NCBI RefSeq assembly: GCF_016907535.1
Contig: NZ_JAFBCF010000001.1
Location: 1-64,000 of the forward strand
Origin: Microlunatus panaciterrae
GTDB taxonomy: Bacteria; Actinomycetota; Actinomycetes; Propionibacteriales; Propionibacteriaceae
DNA: 64,000 nt
Reading direction: 5' to 3'
Positions 8,259-17,504 of the stretch are shown here, one piece after another. The notes under the pieces are model-generated. The model did no database searches. It was given only the letters and a program-made list of their open reading frames with translations, and was not told the DNA's origin. Position 1 is the stretch's first letter, and the number at the start of each line of letters is the position of its first letter. The position numbers were made by a program, and so were the translations under genes.

Positions 8259-9142
8259 TCAGTGCTCGGGGATCGGTCGGCCGAACGCCTCGAGCGTGAT
8301 TGCCTGGGGTTCGGGGCCTCCGCGCTGGCCGGTGTCCAGGGCATCGATCGCTCCGAGTTCGGTGTCGGTGAGATCGAAGTCGAACACGTCGAGGTTCTCC
8401 GCCATCCGCTGCGGCTTGGTCGACTTCGGGATCACCGAACGGCCCTGCTGCAGGTGCCAGCGCAGCATCACCTGAGCCGGCGTCTTGTTGTGACCAGCCG
8501 CGATGTCGCCGATCACCGGGTCCTGCAGGGTGCTGGAGTGCTGGCCATCGCGATAGAAGGTGATGCCGCCGATCGGGGACCAGGCCTGGGTGACAATGCC
8601 GTGCTCAGCGTTCAGCGCCTGGACGTCGCGTTGCTGGAAGTAGGGGTGGACCTCGATCTGGTTCACGGCGGGCACCACAGTGGCCAGGTCGAGCAGACTG
8701 CTCAGGTGGTCGACCATGAAGTTGCTGACCCCGATGGCGCGGACCTTGCCCTGGGCGAGCAGGGTCTCCCGGCCCGGTAGGCCTGCAAGGTCGAATCGAA
8801 CTGAGACGGCAGCGCCTGATGCAGGATCAGCAGGTCAATCTGGTCGACACCCAGCTTCCGGGCGCTCTTGTCGAAGGCGTGCACGGTCTGGTCATAGCCA
8901 TAGTCGCTGATCCAGATCTTGGTCTCGAGGAACACCTCTGCCCTCTCCAGTCCAGAGGCGGCGACGGCCTCGCCGACCTGCCGTTCGTTGCCGTAGGCGG
9001 CGGTGTCGATATGGCGGTAACCCGCGGCCAGGGCAGCCGTGACCGCAGTTCGGGTTTCCTCCGGCGGGGTCTGGAACACGCCGAGTCCGAGCGCGGGCAT
9101 GGTCACGCCGTTGTTGAGGGTCATGGTCGAGACATCAGGCAT
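8259..9142 (-). pseudogene. Aldo/keto reductase (AKR5-like), frameshifted
   Basis: The N-terminal half (9142 down to about 8773) carries the AKR pattern with Asp/Tyr of the tetrad in HIDTAAYGNE, Lys in LETKIW and His in LLILHQALP. It then runs out of frame after TLQAYRA. The C-terminal half continues in another frame as ETLLAQGKVRAIGVSNFMVDHL and on through VNQIEVHPYFQQ, MLRWHLQQGRSVIPKS to residue ends near 8259. One missing base near 8770-8773 explains the break. The first motif also lacks one residue between the catalytic Asp and Tyr compared with relatives (DTAAxYGNE). It is either a recent pseudogene or a sequencing deletion in a GC-rich run. Confidence 0.85.
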
Positions 9143-9371
9143 CGGGTACCTCTGGTTTCTCTCGGCACGGGCCGAGTGATCGGTGAATCGGTGGTCAGGG
9201 CATGGGAGGGCTGCGTGTGCGAGGTCAACCGCCTCAGTCGTCGGCGGAGCTGGTCGGTGACGATCTCACCCTGATCGCCTACACCGCAGAGCCGGGCAAA
9301 GGAGAGATACGGCGGCCGGGAAGCCGCTCGAATCTGTGGTCAGGTCACCGCGGGAGCGACAAGATAGAGGC
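9143..9371. other. Intergenic region between divergent genes
   Basis: About 230 bases between the aldo/keto reductase (minus) and the CMD-like gene (plus). I see no gene or clear regulatory palindrome; promoters for both flanking genes must lie here. Confidence 0.4.
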
Positions 9372-9962
9372 ATGTTCATCGAGACGATCCCCGAGGACGC
9401 CGCCGAGGGCCCCCTCGCCGAGTTCTACCAGCTGCAGAAGGGAGTCTGGGGCTTCCTTCCCGACTTTGCGACCGCCTTCTCGACCCGACCGGAGATAGCG
9501 ATGGCCTGGAGTGTCTTGAACAAGACGGTGCGCGACGGGATGGACCGCCGCCGTTTCGAGATCGCCACTATCGGCGCCGCCCGGGCGTTGCGCTCGACGT
9601 ACTGCACCGCTGCCCACTCGAAATTTCTGCGTGACGCATGCGGCGACGAGCCCACCATGATCGCTATCGCGGAGGACCCGAGTGGTGGCCGCCTGAATGA
9701 TCAGGATCGCGCTGTCTATGAGTTTGCTGCTCGGGTGGCAAAGGATGCAGCGTCGATCGAGCAGAGCGACGTCGACCGACTGCGGGAGCTGGGGCTCAGT
9801 GACCGCGACGTCGCGGATGTCGTCTTCGCGGTGGCAGCCAGGTGTTTCTTCACTCGTGTCCTGGACGGACTCGGGGCTCAGCTCGACGCCCAGACCGCCG
9901 CAACGTTCGCGCCGGAAATCCTCGAGACCATGGTGGTCGGACGCCCCGCAGGCGCACGCTGA
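9372..9962 (+). CDS. Carboxymuconolactone decarboxylase-like (AhpD-fold) protein
   Basis: 196 residues from ATG 9372. All-helical AhpD/CMD fold with the core helix RSTYCTAAHSKFL, where Cys and His occupy the usual CxxxH active-site positions, although the first Cys of the classical CxxC pair is missing. This matches the peroxidase-related branch rather than true AhpD. A second region (DRAVYEFAARVAKDA, LSDRDVADVVFAVAARCFFTRV) is the usual repeat helix pair. Likely role: a thiol-based antioxidant or an unknown enzyme. GATAGAGGC just upstream may serve as a ribosome site. Confidence 0.8.
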   Translation: MFIETIPEDAAEGPLAEFYQLQKGVWGFLPDFATAFSTRPEIAMAWSVLNKTVRDGMDRRRFEIATIGAARALRSTYCTAAHSKFLRDACGDEPTMIAIAEDPSGGRLNDQDRAVYEFAARVAKDAASIEQSDVDRLRELGLSDRDVADVVFAVAARCFFTRVLDGLGAQLDAQTAATFAPEILETMVVGRPAGAR

Positions 9963-9987
9963 ATGTTGGTCTCTGTCTACGGCTGCC

Positions 9988-11583
9988 TCAGGTGTGCTCC
10001 ACCGCTGCGGCCTCCACTGGGAGGGCAGCGGTGAACCTTTGGAGGAATGCGTCGAAGCCGACGACGTCGGCCCGGTCGGGTTGAACGGTCTCCAACTCGA
10101 TGGTGGCGAACACCTCGTCGTTCAGGAAGTCGGCGAGGGTCTGTTCTGGTTGCCGGGCGGTGAGGTAGGCGGCGAGGACGGCTATGCCCCAGGCGCCCCC
10201 CTCGGAGGCGATGTCGCCGACGGAGACGGGGGTGTCGATGGCGGCAGCCAGGAACCGTTGCCCGACTCCCTTGGTTTTGAACAGGCCGCCGTGGGCAAAC
10301 ATGGTGTCCAACTTGACGCCCTCCGCCTTCTGGAGGACGTCCATGCCGATCCGCAGAGTCGCCAGTGGCGCGAACAGCTGCGTACGCATGAAGGTGGACA
10401 GGTTGAACGCGCTGCCGGGGGCTCGCAGGAACAGCGGCCGGCCCTCCTCCATCCCGGTGATGGGCTCACCCGAGAGGTAGTTGAAGGCGACCAGACCGCC
10501 GCAGTCGGGGGCGCCCGTCAAGGCGGCGCGGAACAGGGTCTCGAAGATCGTGGCACCGTTGGTCTCGACGCCCAGGGCGGCTGCGAACTCCGCGAACAGG
10601 CCCACCCAGGCGTCCAGTTCGCTGGCTCCGTTGTTGCAGTGCACCATCGCCACCAGGTCTCCGGCTGGGGTGGTGACCAGGTCGAGCTCCTTGTGGGCGC
10701 GGCTGAGTGGATGCTCGAGCACGACCATAGCGAAGATGCTGGTGCCGGCGCTCACATTGCCGGTGCGAGGGGCGACGGAGTTGGTGGCCACCATGCCGGT
10801 CCCGGCGTCGCCCTCAGGCGGGCACATCGCCGCGCCCGGTCGGAGTCTTCCGCTCGGGTCCAGCAGTGTTGCACCGGCCGAGGTGAGCTCGCCCGCCGCT
10901 TCGCCGGCGGTTCGGATGGTAGGCAGCAGCTCGGACAGGGTGAGCTTGGCCCCGTTCTCGGCGGCGAGCTCCTCGAACTGACGGAGCATGCGCGCGTCGT
11001 AGTCGCCGGCGGTCACATCGATGGGGAACATGCCGCTGGCGTCACCGACTCCGATGACCTGCTGCCCGGTGAGCTGCCAGTGGACGTATCCGGCCAGGGT
11101 GGTCAGGTGGGCGATGCGCTCGACGTGGTCTTCCCCGTTGAGAATTGCCTGGTAGAGGTGCGCCACGCTCCAGCGATGGGGAATGTTGTACCCGAGCCGC
11201 TCGCTCAGGATCTCGGCGGCCGGGCCGGTATTGGTGTTGCGCCAGGTGCGGAACGGGGTGAGGAGCTCGCCGGCGGCGTCGAAGGCGAGATAGCCGTGCA
11301 TCATCGCCGACACCCCGAGAGCGCCGACCGAGGTGAGTTCGACGTCGTAGCGCTGGTGCACGTCGGCCGCAAGAGAGGCGAAGCACTCCTGCAGCCCGTC
11401 CCACACCGCCTCGAGGGAATAGGTCCAGAGCCGATCCACAAATTGGTTCTCCCAGTCGTGGCTCCCCGCCGCGATGGGCGCATGGTCAAGACCAGTCAGC
11501 ACCGCCTTGATCCGGGTTGACCCGAGCTCGATCCCGAGGGAGGTGCGGTTGTCGATGATGGCTGTGCGCATGTCGGTCGGCAT
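9988..11583 (-). CDS. FGGY-family carbohydrate kinase (ribulokinase/xylulokinase type)
   Basis: 531 residues. The N-terminal phosphate-1 loop is LGIELGSTRIKAVL (about 16-29), followed by VSAMMHGYLAFD and the FGGY-type GDASGMFPID. The C-terminal ATPase half has the adenosine-binding AHGGLFKT and SEGGAWGIAVLAA motifs. The family phosphorylates ketoses or polyols with ATP; the length is close to bacterial ribulokinase but the substrate cannot be decided here. On the minus strand TACCTT (11595-11590) sits 6 nt before ATG 11583, so the transcript is probably leaderless and the start well fixed. No isomerase or epimerase neighbour is present in this window. Confidence 0.85.
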   Translation of the reverse strand: MPTDMRTAIIDNRTSLGIELGSTRIKAVLTGLDHAPIAAGSHDWENQFVDRLWTYSLEAVWDGLQECFASLAADVHQRYDVELTSVGALGVSAMMHGYLAFDAAGELLTPFRTWRNTNTGPAAEILSERLGYNIPHRWSVAHLYQAILNGEDHVERIAHLTTLAGYVHWQLTGQQVIGVGDASGMFPIDVTAGDYDARMLRQFEELAAENGAKLTLSELLPTIRTAGEAAGELTSAGATLLDPSGRLRPGAAMCPPEGDAGTGMVATNSVAPRTGNVSAGTSIFAMVVLEHPLSRAHKELDLVTTPAGDLVAMVHCNNGASELDAWVGLFAEFAAALGVETNGATIFETLFRAALTGAPDCGGLVAFNYLSGEPITGMEEGRPLFLRAPGSAFNLSTFMRTQLFAPLATLRIGMDVLQKAEGVKLDTMFAHGGLFKTKGVGQRFLAAAIDTPVSVGDIASEGGAWGIAVLAAYLTARQPEQTLADFLNDEVFATIELETVQPDRADVVGFDAFLQRFTAALPVEAAAVEHT

Positions 11584-11850
11584 GGCTACAAGGTAGTAGG
11601 TGGCCTCCGTTCCAGGGGATGGGCCAGGCTAGCTTCGTCGGCCCGCCCACCGAGGCCCGATCCTCCGCCTCCTCGTGGTCACCGCCGTACACGACTTCGA
11701 CGCCGCGGAAGAGGCCCGCCTGCGTGGCAAAGAAGAAGGATGGCCGGAGACCGACCCGGGGATGCCGAAGAGGACCTCCGACCGCGGCGATGATTGCAGC
11801 CTTAGCGGCGGCCCCATCCAAGACTGACCTCGTACTGTGTGGTTGGCAAT
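11584..11850. other. Intergenic stretch with a possible gene remnant
   Basis: 267 bases between the sugar kinase and the P-loop kinase. On the plus strand, about 11656-11827 stays open with LRLLVVTAVHDFDAAEEARL, weakly like the first strand of a VOC/glyoxalase domain (LRLVVT..DFD.AL), but then loses similarity and lacks a start. I treat it as a possible decayed fragment only. Confidence 0.25.
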
Positions 11851-12351
11851 TCAGGTATGTATGATGGAGCTGTCGAATTGAGTTAATTCTGCTTTGTTTG
11901 GTCGCTCGAACCTTCGCCAGCACTTTTCCAATATCTCTTTGGTTATCGGCACCGTGTCAGGTGCTCCAGTAGCGTTTCGCAGCGCAAGCCGCCGCCATAG
12001 TTCGTCAAAGGACAGATCAAAGTAGTGTATTTCTATGGTCGCACCTAGCTTGCGTGCGACTTCTCGAAGTTCGTCGCGTTCAGCTCGCGTCCAGGTTCCA
12101 TCTTCTAGGATGATGCTCTGTCCGAGTTCGAGCAACTTCAAGCCATACTCATAGAGCCGGCGGTCAAGCCTGTGGCGAAATTCATCATCCCAGAAGTCGA
12201 CACCGAGAGCGGCGACCCATTCGTCGATATTCAGCCGGAAGGCACCGATCTCCTGCTCCAGTTGTCGGGCAAGAGTAGTTTTGCCAGACCCCGGTAGACC
12301 GCAAAAGATGATCAGTTGCGGGCGCCGAGCAGTATCGTTACCAAGCTTCAT
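11851..12351 (-). CDS. P-loop ATP-binding protein (small-molecule / zeta-toxin-like kinase)
   Basis: 166 residues. Walker A GLPGSGKTTLARQLE lies at about residues 18-32, followed by an NIDEW segment (Walker-B-like Asp) and a lid-like Arg-rich RRLALRN region. It belongs to the AAA_33/COG0645-type predicted kinases, which include phosphotransferases conferring antibiotic resistance and zeta-like toxins; no partner antitoxin is present. I favour ATG 12351, with GGAG about 8 nt upstream; GTG 12357 is the alternative. Codon use is clearly more AT-rich than the neighbours (ATT, AAG, TTT, GAA choices), and it lies next to a tRNA cluster, so horizontal acquisition is likely. Confidence 0.8.
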   Translation of the reverse strand: MKLGNDTARRPQLIIFCGLPGSGKTTLARQLEQEIGAFRLNIDEWVAALGVDFWDDEFRHRLDRRLYEYGLKLLELGQSIILEDGTWTRAERDELREVARKLGATIEIHYFDLSFDELWRRLALRNATGAPDTVPITKEILEKCWRRFERPNKAELTQFDSSIIHT

Positions 12352-12578
12352 AGTCACTTCTCCAAATCAACCGAGCAGTTGAAGGCCATGGGGAGGGGGT
12401 GCTGAACTCGGGGCATCCCCGGACCCAGCGTGCCCTTCAATTCTTCGTGGGCAGGTGCTCACGCCTGGTGCTCGGGCTCTGGAAGGCGCTTGCGTTCGTC
12501 CGCCAGGCTGGAAATGACCAGCAGGGGGGTGGTCGTTGAGTGACAATGCTCCCACTCCTGGCTCACTAGGGGTGGTGC

Positions 12579-12653
12579 TGGTGGGCGATACTGGGATCGA
12601 ACCAGTGACCTCTTCCGTGTCAGGGAAGCGCGCTACCGCTGCGCCAATCGCCC
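12579..12653 (-). tRNA. tRNA-Val (GAC)
   Basis: Reverse complement begins GGGCGAT and closes with ATCGCCC, discriminator A and an encoded CCA (12579-12581). The anticodon stem CTTCC/GGAAG encloses loop CTGACAC with anticodon GAC. The T loop TTCGATC is intact. Confidence 0.95.
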
Positions 12654-12654
12654 G

Positions 12655-12725
12655 AGGTGGAGACGGGATTTGAACCCGTGTACACGGATTTGCAGTCCGT
12701 TGCCTCGCCTCTCGGCCACTCCACC
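12655..12725 (-). tRNA. tRNA-Cys (GCA)
   Basis: Reverse complement acceptor GGTGGAG/CTCCACC with discriminator T. The anticodon loop CTGCAAA sits between ACGGA and TCCGT, giving GCA. CCA is not encoded. Only one base separates it from the tRNA-Val gene, so the two are processed from one transcript. Confidence 0.95.
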
Positions 12726-12772
12726 TGGTGAAGGGGGACCCTCCACAGTTGGTGTGGGCGAAACCCGCTCCG

Positions 12773-12845
<73 letters not shown>

Positions 12846-13037
12846 ATGCATCGTCGACTTCGGGCCTCGCGGCCCTCTGCATCAGGTGCGTCGAAAACCA
12901 TAGCCGAGTCTGTGGCAGACAACAAACCGGGTCCCGAAAAGCTTCCAGGTCACCGCACGCACCGGTCCGGCGGGCCGCCCCAGACCATCCGCTGGGCCGG
13001 GGGATCCGGGGGTGGCGGCGAGGGGCAAGATGGGCCC

Positions 13038-13901
13038 ATGGCAACCACCGTGACGTCCGCGGCACCGATCACCGACGAGCTGCGGGTCTGGCTGGACGGC
13101 CGGATCCAGCACGACCCGACCGAGCCGGCACTGTCCGTCCTCGACCACGGTGTCACCGTCGGTGACGGCGTCTTCGAGGCCCTCAAGGTCACGGCCGCCG
13201 GACCCTTCTCGGTTCAGCGGCACCTGGACCGGCTGACCCGGTCGGCGCGCGCGATGAACCTCCCCGATCCCGATCATGACCTGGTGCGGGATGCCATCAG
13301 CGCCGTGCTGGCCGGCCGCAGCTGGACCGAGGGGAAGGTCCGGATCACCTACACCGGCGGTCGCGGACCGCTGGGCTCGCAGCAGGCGTTCGGCCCGCCG
13401 ACACTGATCGTGGCCGCCGACGCGCGCGTCCTGTCCCGCCAAGGTGCCTCGATCGTCACCACCCCCTGGACCCGCAACACCCGCGGGGCCATGACCGGAG
13501 TCAAGACCACCTCGTACGCCGAGAACGTCCGGGGGCTGGCCTATGCCGCCGACCGCGACGCCTCCGAGGGCATCTTCATCAACACCGAGGGCCACCTGTG
13601 CGAGGGCACCGGCTCGAACATCTTCTGCGTCTTCGGCACGCGGATCGTCACCCCGCCGCTCTCGGCCGGGCCGCTGGCGGGCATCACCCGGGCGCTGCTG
13701 CTCGAATGGTGCGACATCGACGAAGCCGATGTGACGCTGGCCGAGGCACTCAGCGCGGACGAGGTGTTCCTCAGTTCCTCGCTGCGCGATGTGCAGTCGG
13801 TGGCCCGATGGGACGCGGTCGACTTCGGCCGGATCGGCCCTGTCACGCGGCAGGTGATCGACGTCTTCGCCCAACGGTCGACCGCCGACCTCGAGCCCTA
13901 G
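13038..13901 (+). CDS. Class IV aminotransferase / aminodeoxychorismate lyase
   Basis: 287 residues, PLP-dependent fold type IV. The PLP Lys is in GVKTTSYAEN (about residue 158) and the phosphate-loop/Glu motif is EGTGSNIF (about 195-202). N-terminal LDGRIQHDPTEPALSVLDHGVTVGDGVFE is typical of the family. The length and the SLRDVQSV ending suit 4-amino-4-deoxychorismate lyase (pabC, folate synthesis), but D-amino-acid or branched-chain aminotransferases share these motifs, so substrate is not certain. ATG 13038 follows a GAGGGGCAAG ribosome site. It lies between two tRNA clusters on opposite strands. Confidence 0.8.
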   Translation: MATTVTSAAPITDELRVWLDGRIQHDPTEPALSVLDHGVTVGDGVFEALKVTAAGPFSVQRHLDRLTRSARAMNLPDPDHDLVRDAISAVLAGRSWTEGKVRITYTGGRGPLGSQQAFGPPTLIVAADARVLSRQGASIVTTPWTRNTRGAMTGVKTTSYAENVRGLAYAADRDASEGIFINTEGHLCEGTGSNIFCVFGTRIVTPPLSAGPLAGITRALLLEWCDIDEADVTLAEALSADEVFLSSSLRDVQSVARWDAVDFGRIGPVTRQVIDVFAQRSTADLEP

Positions 13902-14045
13902 CAGAGGCCGTCGCGGCCCGCGAGTGTCGTGCCGGCGGCGACATCCCGACGAGGATCTCGATTCACCACCGCACCGGAGATGGGATATGCTCGGCGTCGC
14001 GTCGAAGGCCACGGTCAGCCGGGGTGCTCGGCGCGACCCAGCAGG

Positions 14046-14120
14046 GGGCGATTGGCGCAGTGGTAGCGCGCTTCGTTCACACCGAAGAGGTCACTGGTTC
14101 GAACCCAGTATCGCCCACCA
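14046..14120 (+). tRNA. tRNA-Val (CAC)
   Basis: Acceptor GGGCGAT/ATCGCCC, discriminator A at 14117 and encoded CCA 14118-14120. Anticodon stem CTTCG/CGAAG with loop TTCACAC, anticodon CAC. The body is nearly identical to the tRNA-Val(GAC) on the other strand, differing mainly in the anticodon arm. Confidence 0.95.
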
Positions 14121-14122
14121 GC

Positions 14123-14158
14123 CCGAGCCCTCGTTGTCATCCGGCAGCGAGGGCTCGG
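14123..14158 (+). terminator. Hairpin terminator after tRNA-Val(CAC)
   Basis: Perfect 11-bp stem CCGAGCCCTCG (14123-14133) / CGAGGGCTCGG (14148-14158) with a 14-nt loop, directly after the CCA end. A T-run is absent, as is common for high-GC actinobacterial terminators. Confidence 0.7.
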
Positions 14159-14198
14159 TGTCTAACCAGCAGATTTCAGCACGGAAAGGAAAGCCATC

Positions 14199-16205
14199 GT
14201 GTCCAGCATGTCGATCACCCTGGTTCGCGCCGACGCGTCGCAACAGCAGGTGCTGGACACGACCACGACCGGTCTCGATCTCTTCGGTGACGACCGCACG
14301 GTCGTCGCCGTCCGGGTCAACTCCGAGGTCCGGGACCTCCATCTGCCGCTGTCGGACGGCGACGTGGTGGAGCCCGTCCTGGTGGGCTCGCCCGAGGGAC
14401 TGAGCATTCTGCGGCACTCCACCGCGCACGTACTGGCCCAGGCGGTCCAGGCCGTCCAGGCCGACGCCAAGCTCGGCATCGGACCGCCGGTGACCGACGG
14501 CTTCTACTACGACTTCGAGGTCGCTGAGCCGTTCACTCCCGAGGACCTGTCCGCGCTGGAGAAGGTGATGCAGCGCATCGTCAAGGAGCGGCAGCGGTTC
14601 CGCCGTCGGGTGGTCAGCGACGACGAGGCCCGCACCGAGCTCGCCGCCGAGCCGCACAAGCTTGAGCTGATCGGACTGAAGAGCACCGCCAACGCCGACG
14701 ACGGCTCCGACGTCGAGGTCGGCGCTGGCGAGCTGACCATCTATGACAACCTCCGTCGCGACGACTCGGTCGCCTGGAAGGACCTCTGCCGGGGGCCGCA
14801 CGTGCCGCACACCGGTTACATCAACGCCTACGCCTTGACCCGAACCTCGGCGGCGTACTGGCGCGGTGACCAGCGCAACCAGCAGCTGCAGCGCATCTAC
14901 GGCACGGCCTGGCCGAGCCGTGACGAGCTCAAGGCCTATCAGCGCCGGATCGAGGAGGCGGCCAAGCGGGACCACCGCCGGCTCGGTCAGGAGCTCGACC
15001 TGTTCTCGTTCCCCGACGAGCTCGGCTCCGGTCTGGCGGTCTTCCATCCCAAGGGCGGCGTGCTGCGGAAGGTGATGGAGGATTACTCCCGGCAGCGGCA
15101 CGCGGAGGCGGGCTACGAGTTCGTCTACACCCCGCACATCACCAAGGGGCACCTGTTCGAGACCTCCGGTCACCTTGACTGGTACGCCGATGGCATGTTC
15201 CCCCCGATGCACCTCGACGCCGAGTACAACGAGGACGGAACGGTCCGCAAGCCCGGCCAGGACTATTACGTCAAGCCGATGAACTGCCCGATGCACAACC
15301 TGATCTATCGGAGCCGGGGCCGCTCCTACCGCGAGCTGCCGCTGCGGCTGTTCGAGTTCGGCTCGGTCTACCGCTACGAGAAGTCCGGCGTGGTGCACGG
15401 TCTGACCCGGGTGCGTGGGATGACCCAGGACGACGCGCACATCTACGTCGCCGAGGAGCAGGTCGAGGACGAGCTGAAGAAGCTGCTCACCTTCGTGCTC
15501 CAGCTGCTGAAGGACTACGGGCTCGACGATTTCTACCTGGAGCTGTCCAGCAAGAACCCGGACAAGTTCGTCGGTTCGGACGAGATCTGGGAGCAGGCCA
15601 CCGCAACCCTGGAGCGGGTGGCCCTTGAGTCCGGTCTCGAGCTGGTGCCCGACCCGGGAGGCGCGGCCTTCTACGGGCCGAAGATCTCCGTCCAGGCCCG
15701 GGACGCGATCGGTCGCACCTGGCAGATGTCGACCATCCAGCTCGACTTCAACCTGCCGGAGCGGTTCGAGCTGGAGTACCAGTCGGCCGAGGGCGCACGC
15801 AAACGGCCGATCATGATCCACCGGGCCCTGTTCGGCTCGATCGAGCGGTTCATCGGCGTGCTGATCGAGCACTACGCCGGCGTCTTCCCGCCGTGGCTCG
15901 CGCCCGTCCAGGTGGTCGGGATCCCGGTGGCGGGGGAGTTCGACGCCTACCTGCAGGGGATCGCCGACCGGCTCCGGCAGGCCGGGGTGCGGGTCGAGGT
16001 GGACACCAGCGATGATCGGATGCAGAAGAAGATCCGTACCGCCCAGAAGTCGAAGGTGCCCTTCATGCTGATTGCCGGTGGCGACGACCAGGCGGCCAAC
16101 GCCGTCTCGTTCCGTTACCGCGACGGGACCCAGAAGAACGGCGTGCCGATCGAGCAGGCGATCATCGAGATCGTGGACGCGATCAACGACCGCCGCCAGG
16201 TGTGA
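14199..16205 (+). CDS. thrS: Threonyl-tRNA synthetase
   Basis: 668 residues, full length. It charges tRNA-Thr and has all bacterial domains: TGS (about 1-62), the N2 editing domain with H73xxxH77 and a downstream CRGPH motif, the class II catalytic core and the C-terminal anticodon-binding domain from about residue 565. Zinc/threonine ligands are visible as NCPMH (Cys about 363), DDAHIY and MIHRALFGS. Motif 2 is [19 protein letters not shown]. The start is GTG 14199, with AAAGGAAAG 7-15 nt upstream. It heads the operon thrS-HIT-pgsA-acyltransferase-pimA, the same order as Mycobacterium Rv2614c-Rv2610c. A second, short ThrRS lies at 46.7 kb. Confidence 0.97.
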   Translation: MSSMSITLVRADASQQQVLDTTTTGLDLFGDDRTVVAVRVNSEVRDLHLPLSDGDVVEPVLVGSPEGLSILRHSTAHVLAQAVQAVQADAKLGIGPPVTDGFYYDFEVAEPFTPEDLSALEKVMQRIVKERQRFRRRVVSDDEARTELAAEPHKLELIGLKSTANADDGSDVEVGAGELTIYDNLRRDDSVAWKDLCRGPHVPHTGYINAYALTRTSAAYWRGDQRNQQLQRIYGTAWPSRDELKAYQRRIEEAAKRDHRRLGQELDLFSFPDELGSGLAVFHPKGGVLRKVMEDYSRQRHAEAGYEFVYTPHITKGHLFETSGHLDWYADGMFPPMHLDAEYNEDGTVRKPGQDYYVKPMNCPMHNLIYRSRGRSYRELPLRLFEFGSVYRYEKSGVVHGLTRVRGMTQDDAHIYVAEEQVEDELKKLLTFVLQLLKDYGLDDFYLELSSKNPDKFVGSDEIWEQATATLERVALESGLELVPDPGGAAFYGPKISVQARDAIGRTWQMSTIQLDFNLPERFELEYQSAEGARKRPIMIHRALFGSIERFIGVLIEHYAGVFPPWLAPVQVVGIPVAGEFDAYLQGIADRLRQAGVRVEVDTSDDRMQKKIRTAQKSKVPFMLIAGGDDQAANAVSFRYRDGTQKNGVPIEQAIIEIVDAINDRRQV

Positions 16206-16861
16206 GCGTGCCGTCCCCCAACGACCAGCCGCGTCCTGAGACCGCCACAGTGCCTCCCGAGCCTGTCGCTCCGCGCCCTGAGCCTGTCGCTCCGCGCCCT
16301 GAGCCTGTCGAAGGGCCCATCGGTGGTGAGGACCCGAGAGCGCTGGCTGGGGTGCCGGACTCGTTCGAGCGGCTGTGGACCCCCCACCGGATGGTCTACA
16401 TCCAGGGCGAGAACAAGCCGGCGGGCGATGACGAGCAGACCTGCCCGTTCTGCCGGATCGCCGCACTGCCCGACCGGGAGGGCCTGATCGTGCATCGAGG
16501 CCGCTACGCCTATGCGGTGCTGAACCTCTACCCGTACGCCCCGGGCCACCTGCTGATCTGCCCGTACCGGCACGTGGCCGACTACACGGAGCTGACCGCG
16601 GACGAGACGACCGAGGTGGCCGACCTGACCCAGCAGGCGATGGTGGTGCTCCGGCGTGCCAGCGGACCGCACGGCTTCAACCTGGGTATGAACCAGGGCG
16701 CCGTCGCCGGAGCGGGGATCGCCGCCCACCTGCATCAGCACGTGGTGCCGCGCTGGGCGGGGGACATGAACTTCCTGCCGGTGATCGGTCAGACCAAGGC
16801 GCTCCCGCAGCTGCTCGATCAGACCTGGCAGCTGGTCCACGACGCCTGGCGGGAGTCCTGA
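16202..16861 (+). CDS. HIT-family protein (Ap4A phosphorylase-like)
   Basis: 219 residues. The histidine-triad signature HLHQHVV is at about 180-186, with a CPFC zinc pair at about 81-84 and the family motif [18 protein letters not shown]. The order next to thrS and pgsA corresponds to Rv2613c, described as an Ap4A phosphorylase, so nucleotide-phosphate cleavage is a reasonable inference. GTG 16202 overlaps the thrS stop. Residues 18-38 are an unusual [19 protein letters not shown] repeat: the DNA here is the dispersed CCTGAGCCTGTCGAAGG element read in frame. The domain itself starts after it, so the insert is probably a flexible tail. Confidence 0.9.
   Translation: MSVPSPNDQPRPETATVPPEPVAPRPEPVAPRPEPVEGPIGGEDPRALAGVPDSFERLWTPHRMVYIQGENKPAGDDEQTCPFCRIAALPDREGLIVHRGRYAYAVLNLYPYAPGHLLICPYRHVADYTELTADETTEVADLTQQAMVVLRRASGPHGFNLGMNQGAVAGAGIAAHLHQHVVPRWAGDMNFLPVIGQTKALPQLLDQTWQLVHDAWRES
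16257..16317 (+). repeat. Dispersed CCTGAGCCTGTCG element inside the HIT gene
   Basis: Three tandem copies of a GCCTGAGCCTGTCG-like sequence, spaced 21 nt, the last extending to CTGTCGAAGGGCCC. The spacing is a multiple of three, so the copies translate as the PEPVAPR repeat at the N-terminus of the HIT protein. The same motif forms intergenic clusters at 25.6, 31.0, 39.3-39.7 and 46.3 kb. Confidence 0.8.
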
Positions 16862-16883
16862 TGCCAGGCACGGAGCCGTCCGG

Positions 16884-17504
16884 ATGCTAGAGCGCTTCCG
16901 CGGGGCCTGGGCCGCCATGCTCACTCCGGTGGCCAAGCTCCTGCTGCGGCTGGGCATCTCACCCGACCTGGTGACCTTGGGTGGCACCGCCGGGGTGGTA
17001 CTGGCCGCTGCGATCTGCCTGCCGCAGGGCTGGCTGTGGCAGGGCGCCCTGATCATCACCCTCTTCGTGATCTCCGACAGCATCGACGGTCAGATGGCCA
17101 AGCTGAGCGGTCGGCAGAGTCGCTGGGGTGCCTTCCTCGACTCCAGCCTGGACCGGCTGGGCGATGGTGCGGTATTCGCCGGTGTCGCGCTGTGGTTCGC
17201 CGGACCGGGAGACTCGGTGCTGTGGGCCGGGGTCGCATTGTGGGCCCTGGTCTGGGGGCAGGTGACCCCGTACGTCAAGGCGCGGGCCGAGAGTCTGGGC
17301 TACACCGCCAACGGGGGTCTGGCGGCGCGGGCCGACCGGATCCTGATCATCCTGCTCGGCTTGCTGCTCGGTGGCCTGGGAGTTCCGTACGCCATCGAGG
17401 TCGCCGTCACCCTGTTGGCTGTGGCCAGCACGGTGACCGTGCTGCAGCGGATGCTCAAGGTGCGCCGGCAGGCCACCGGCAAGGACCATGTCGAGCCTGC
17501 GTGA
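16884..17504 (+). CDS. pgsA1: Phosphatidylinositol phosphate synthase (CDP-alcohol phosphatidyltransferase)
   Basis: 206 residues, integral membrane. The CDP-alcohol phosphotransferase motif DG(x2)A...G(x3)D(x3)D is seen in SIDGQMAKLSGRQSRWGAFLDSSLDR (long motif; key residues Asp/Gly at about 71-72 and Asp at about 89 and 93). Five to six hydrophobic helices. The genetic position after the HIT gene and before PatA/PimA matches mycobacterial PgsA1, which joins CDP-diacylglycerol to inositol-phosphate, the first step of PI and PIM synthesis. Its 3' end overlaps the acyltransferase gene by 17 nt. Confidence 0.9.
   Translation: MLERFRGAWAAMLTPVAKLLLRLGISPDLVTLGGTAGVVLAAAICLPQGWLWQGALIITLFVISDSIDGQMAKLSGRQSRWGAFLDSSLDRLGDGAVFAGVALWFAGPGDSVLWAGVALWALVWGQVTPYVKARAESLGYTANGGLAARADRILIILLGLLLGGLGVPYAIEVAVTLLAVASTVTVLQRMLKVRRQATGKDHVEPA

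Noticed and set aside
9697-11520. Long plus-strand open frame opposite the FGGY kinase
   Set aside because: Gly/Glu-rich shadow of the kinase gene; no domains.
14091-16466. About 790-codon minus-strand open frame opposite thrS
   Set aside because: Complete overlap with thrS, repetitive Leu/Val/His-rich translation without motifs; a codon-bias shadow.
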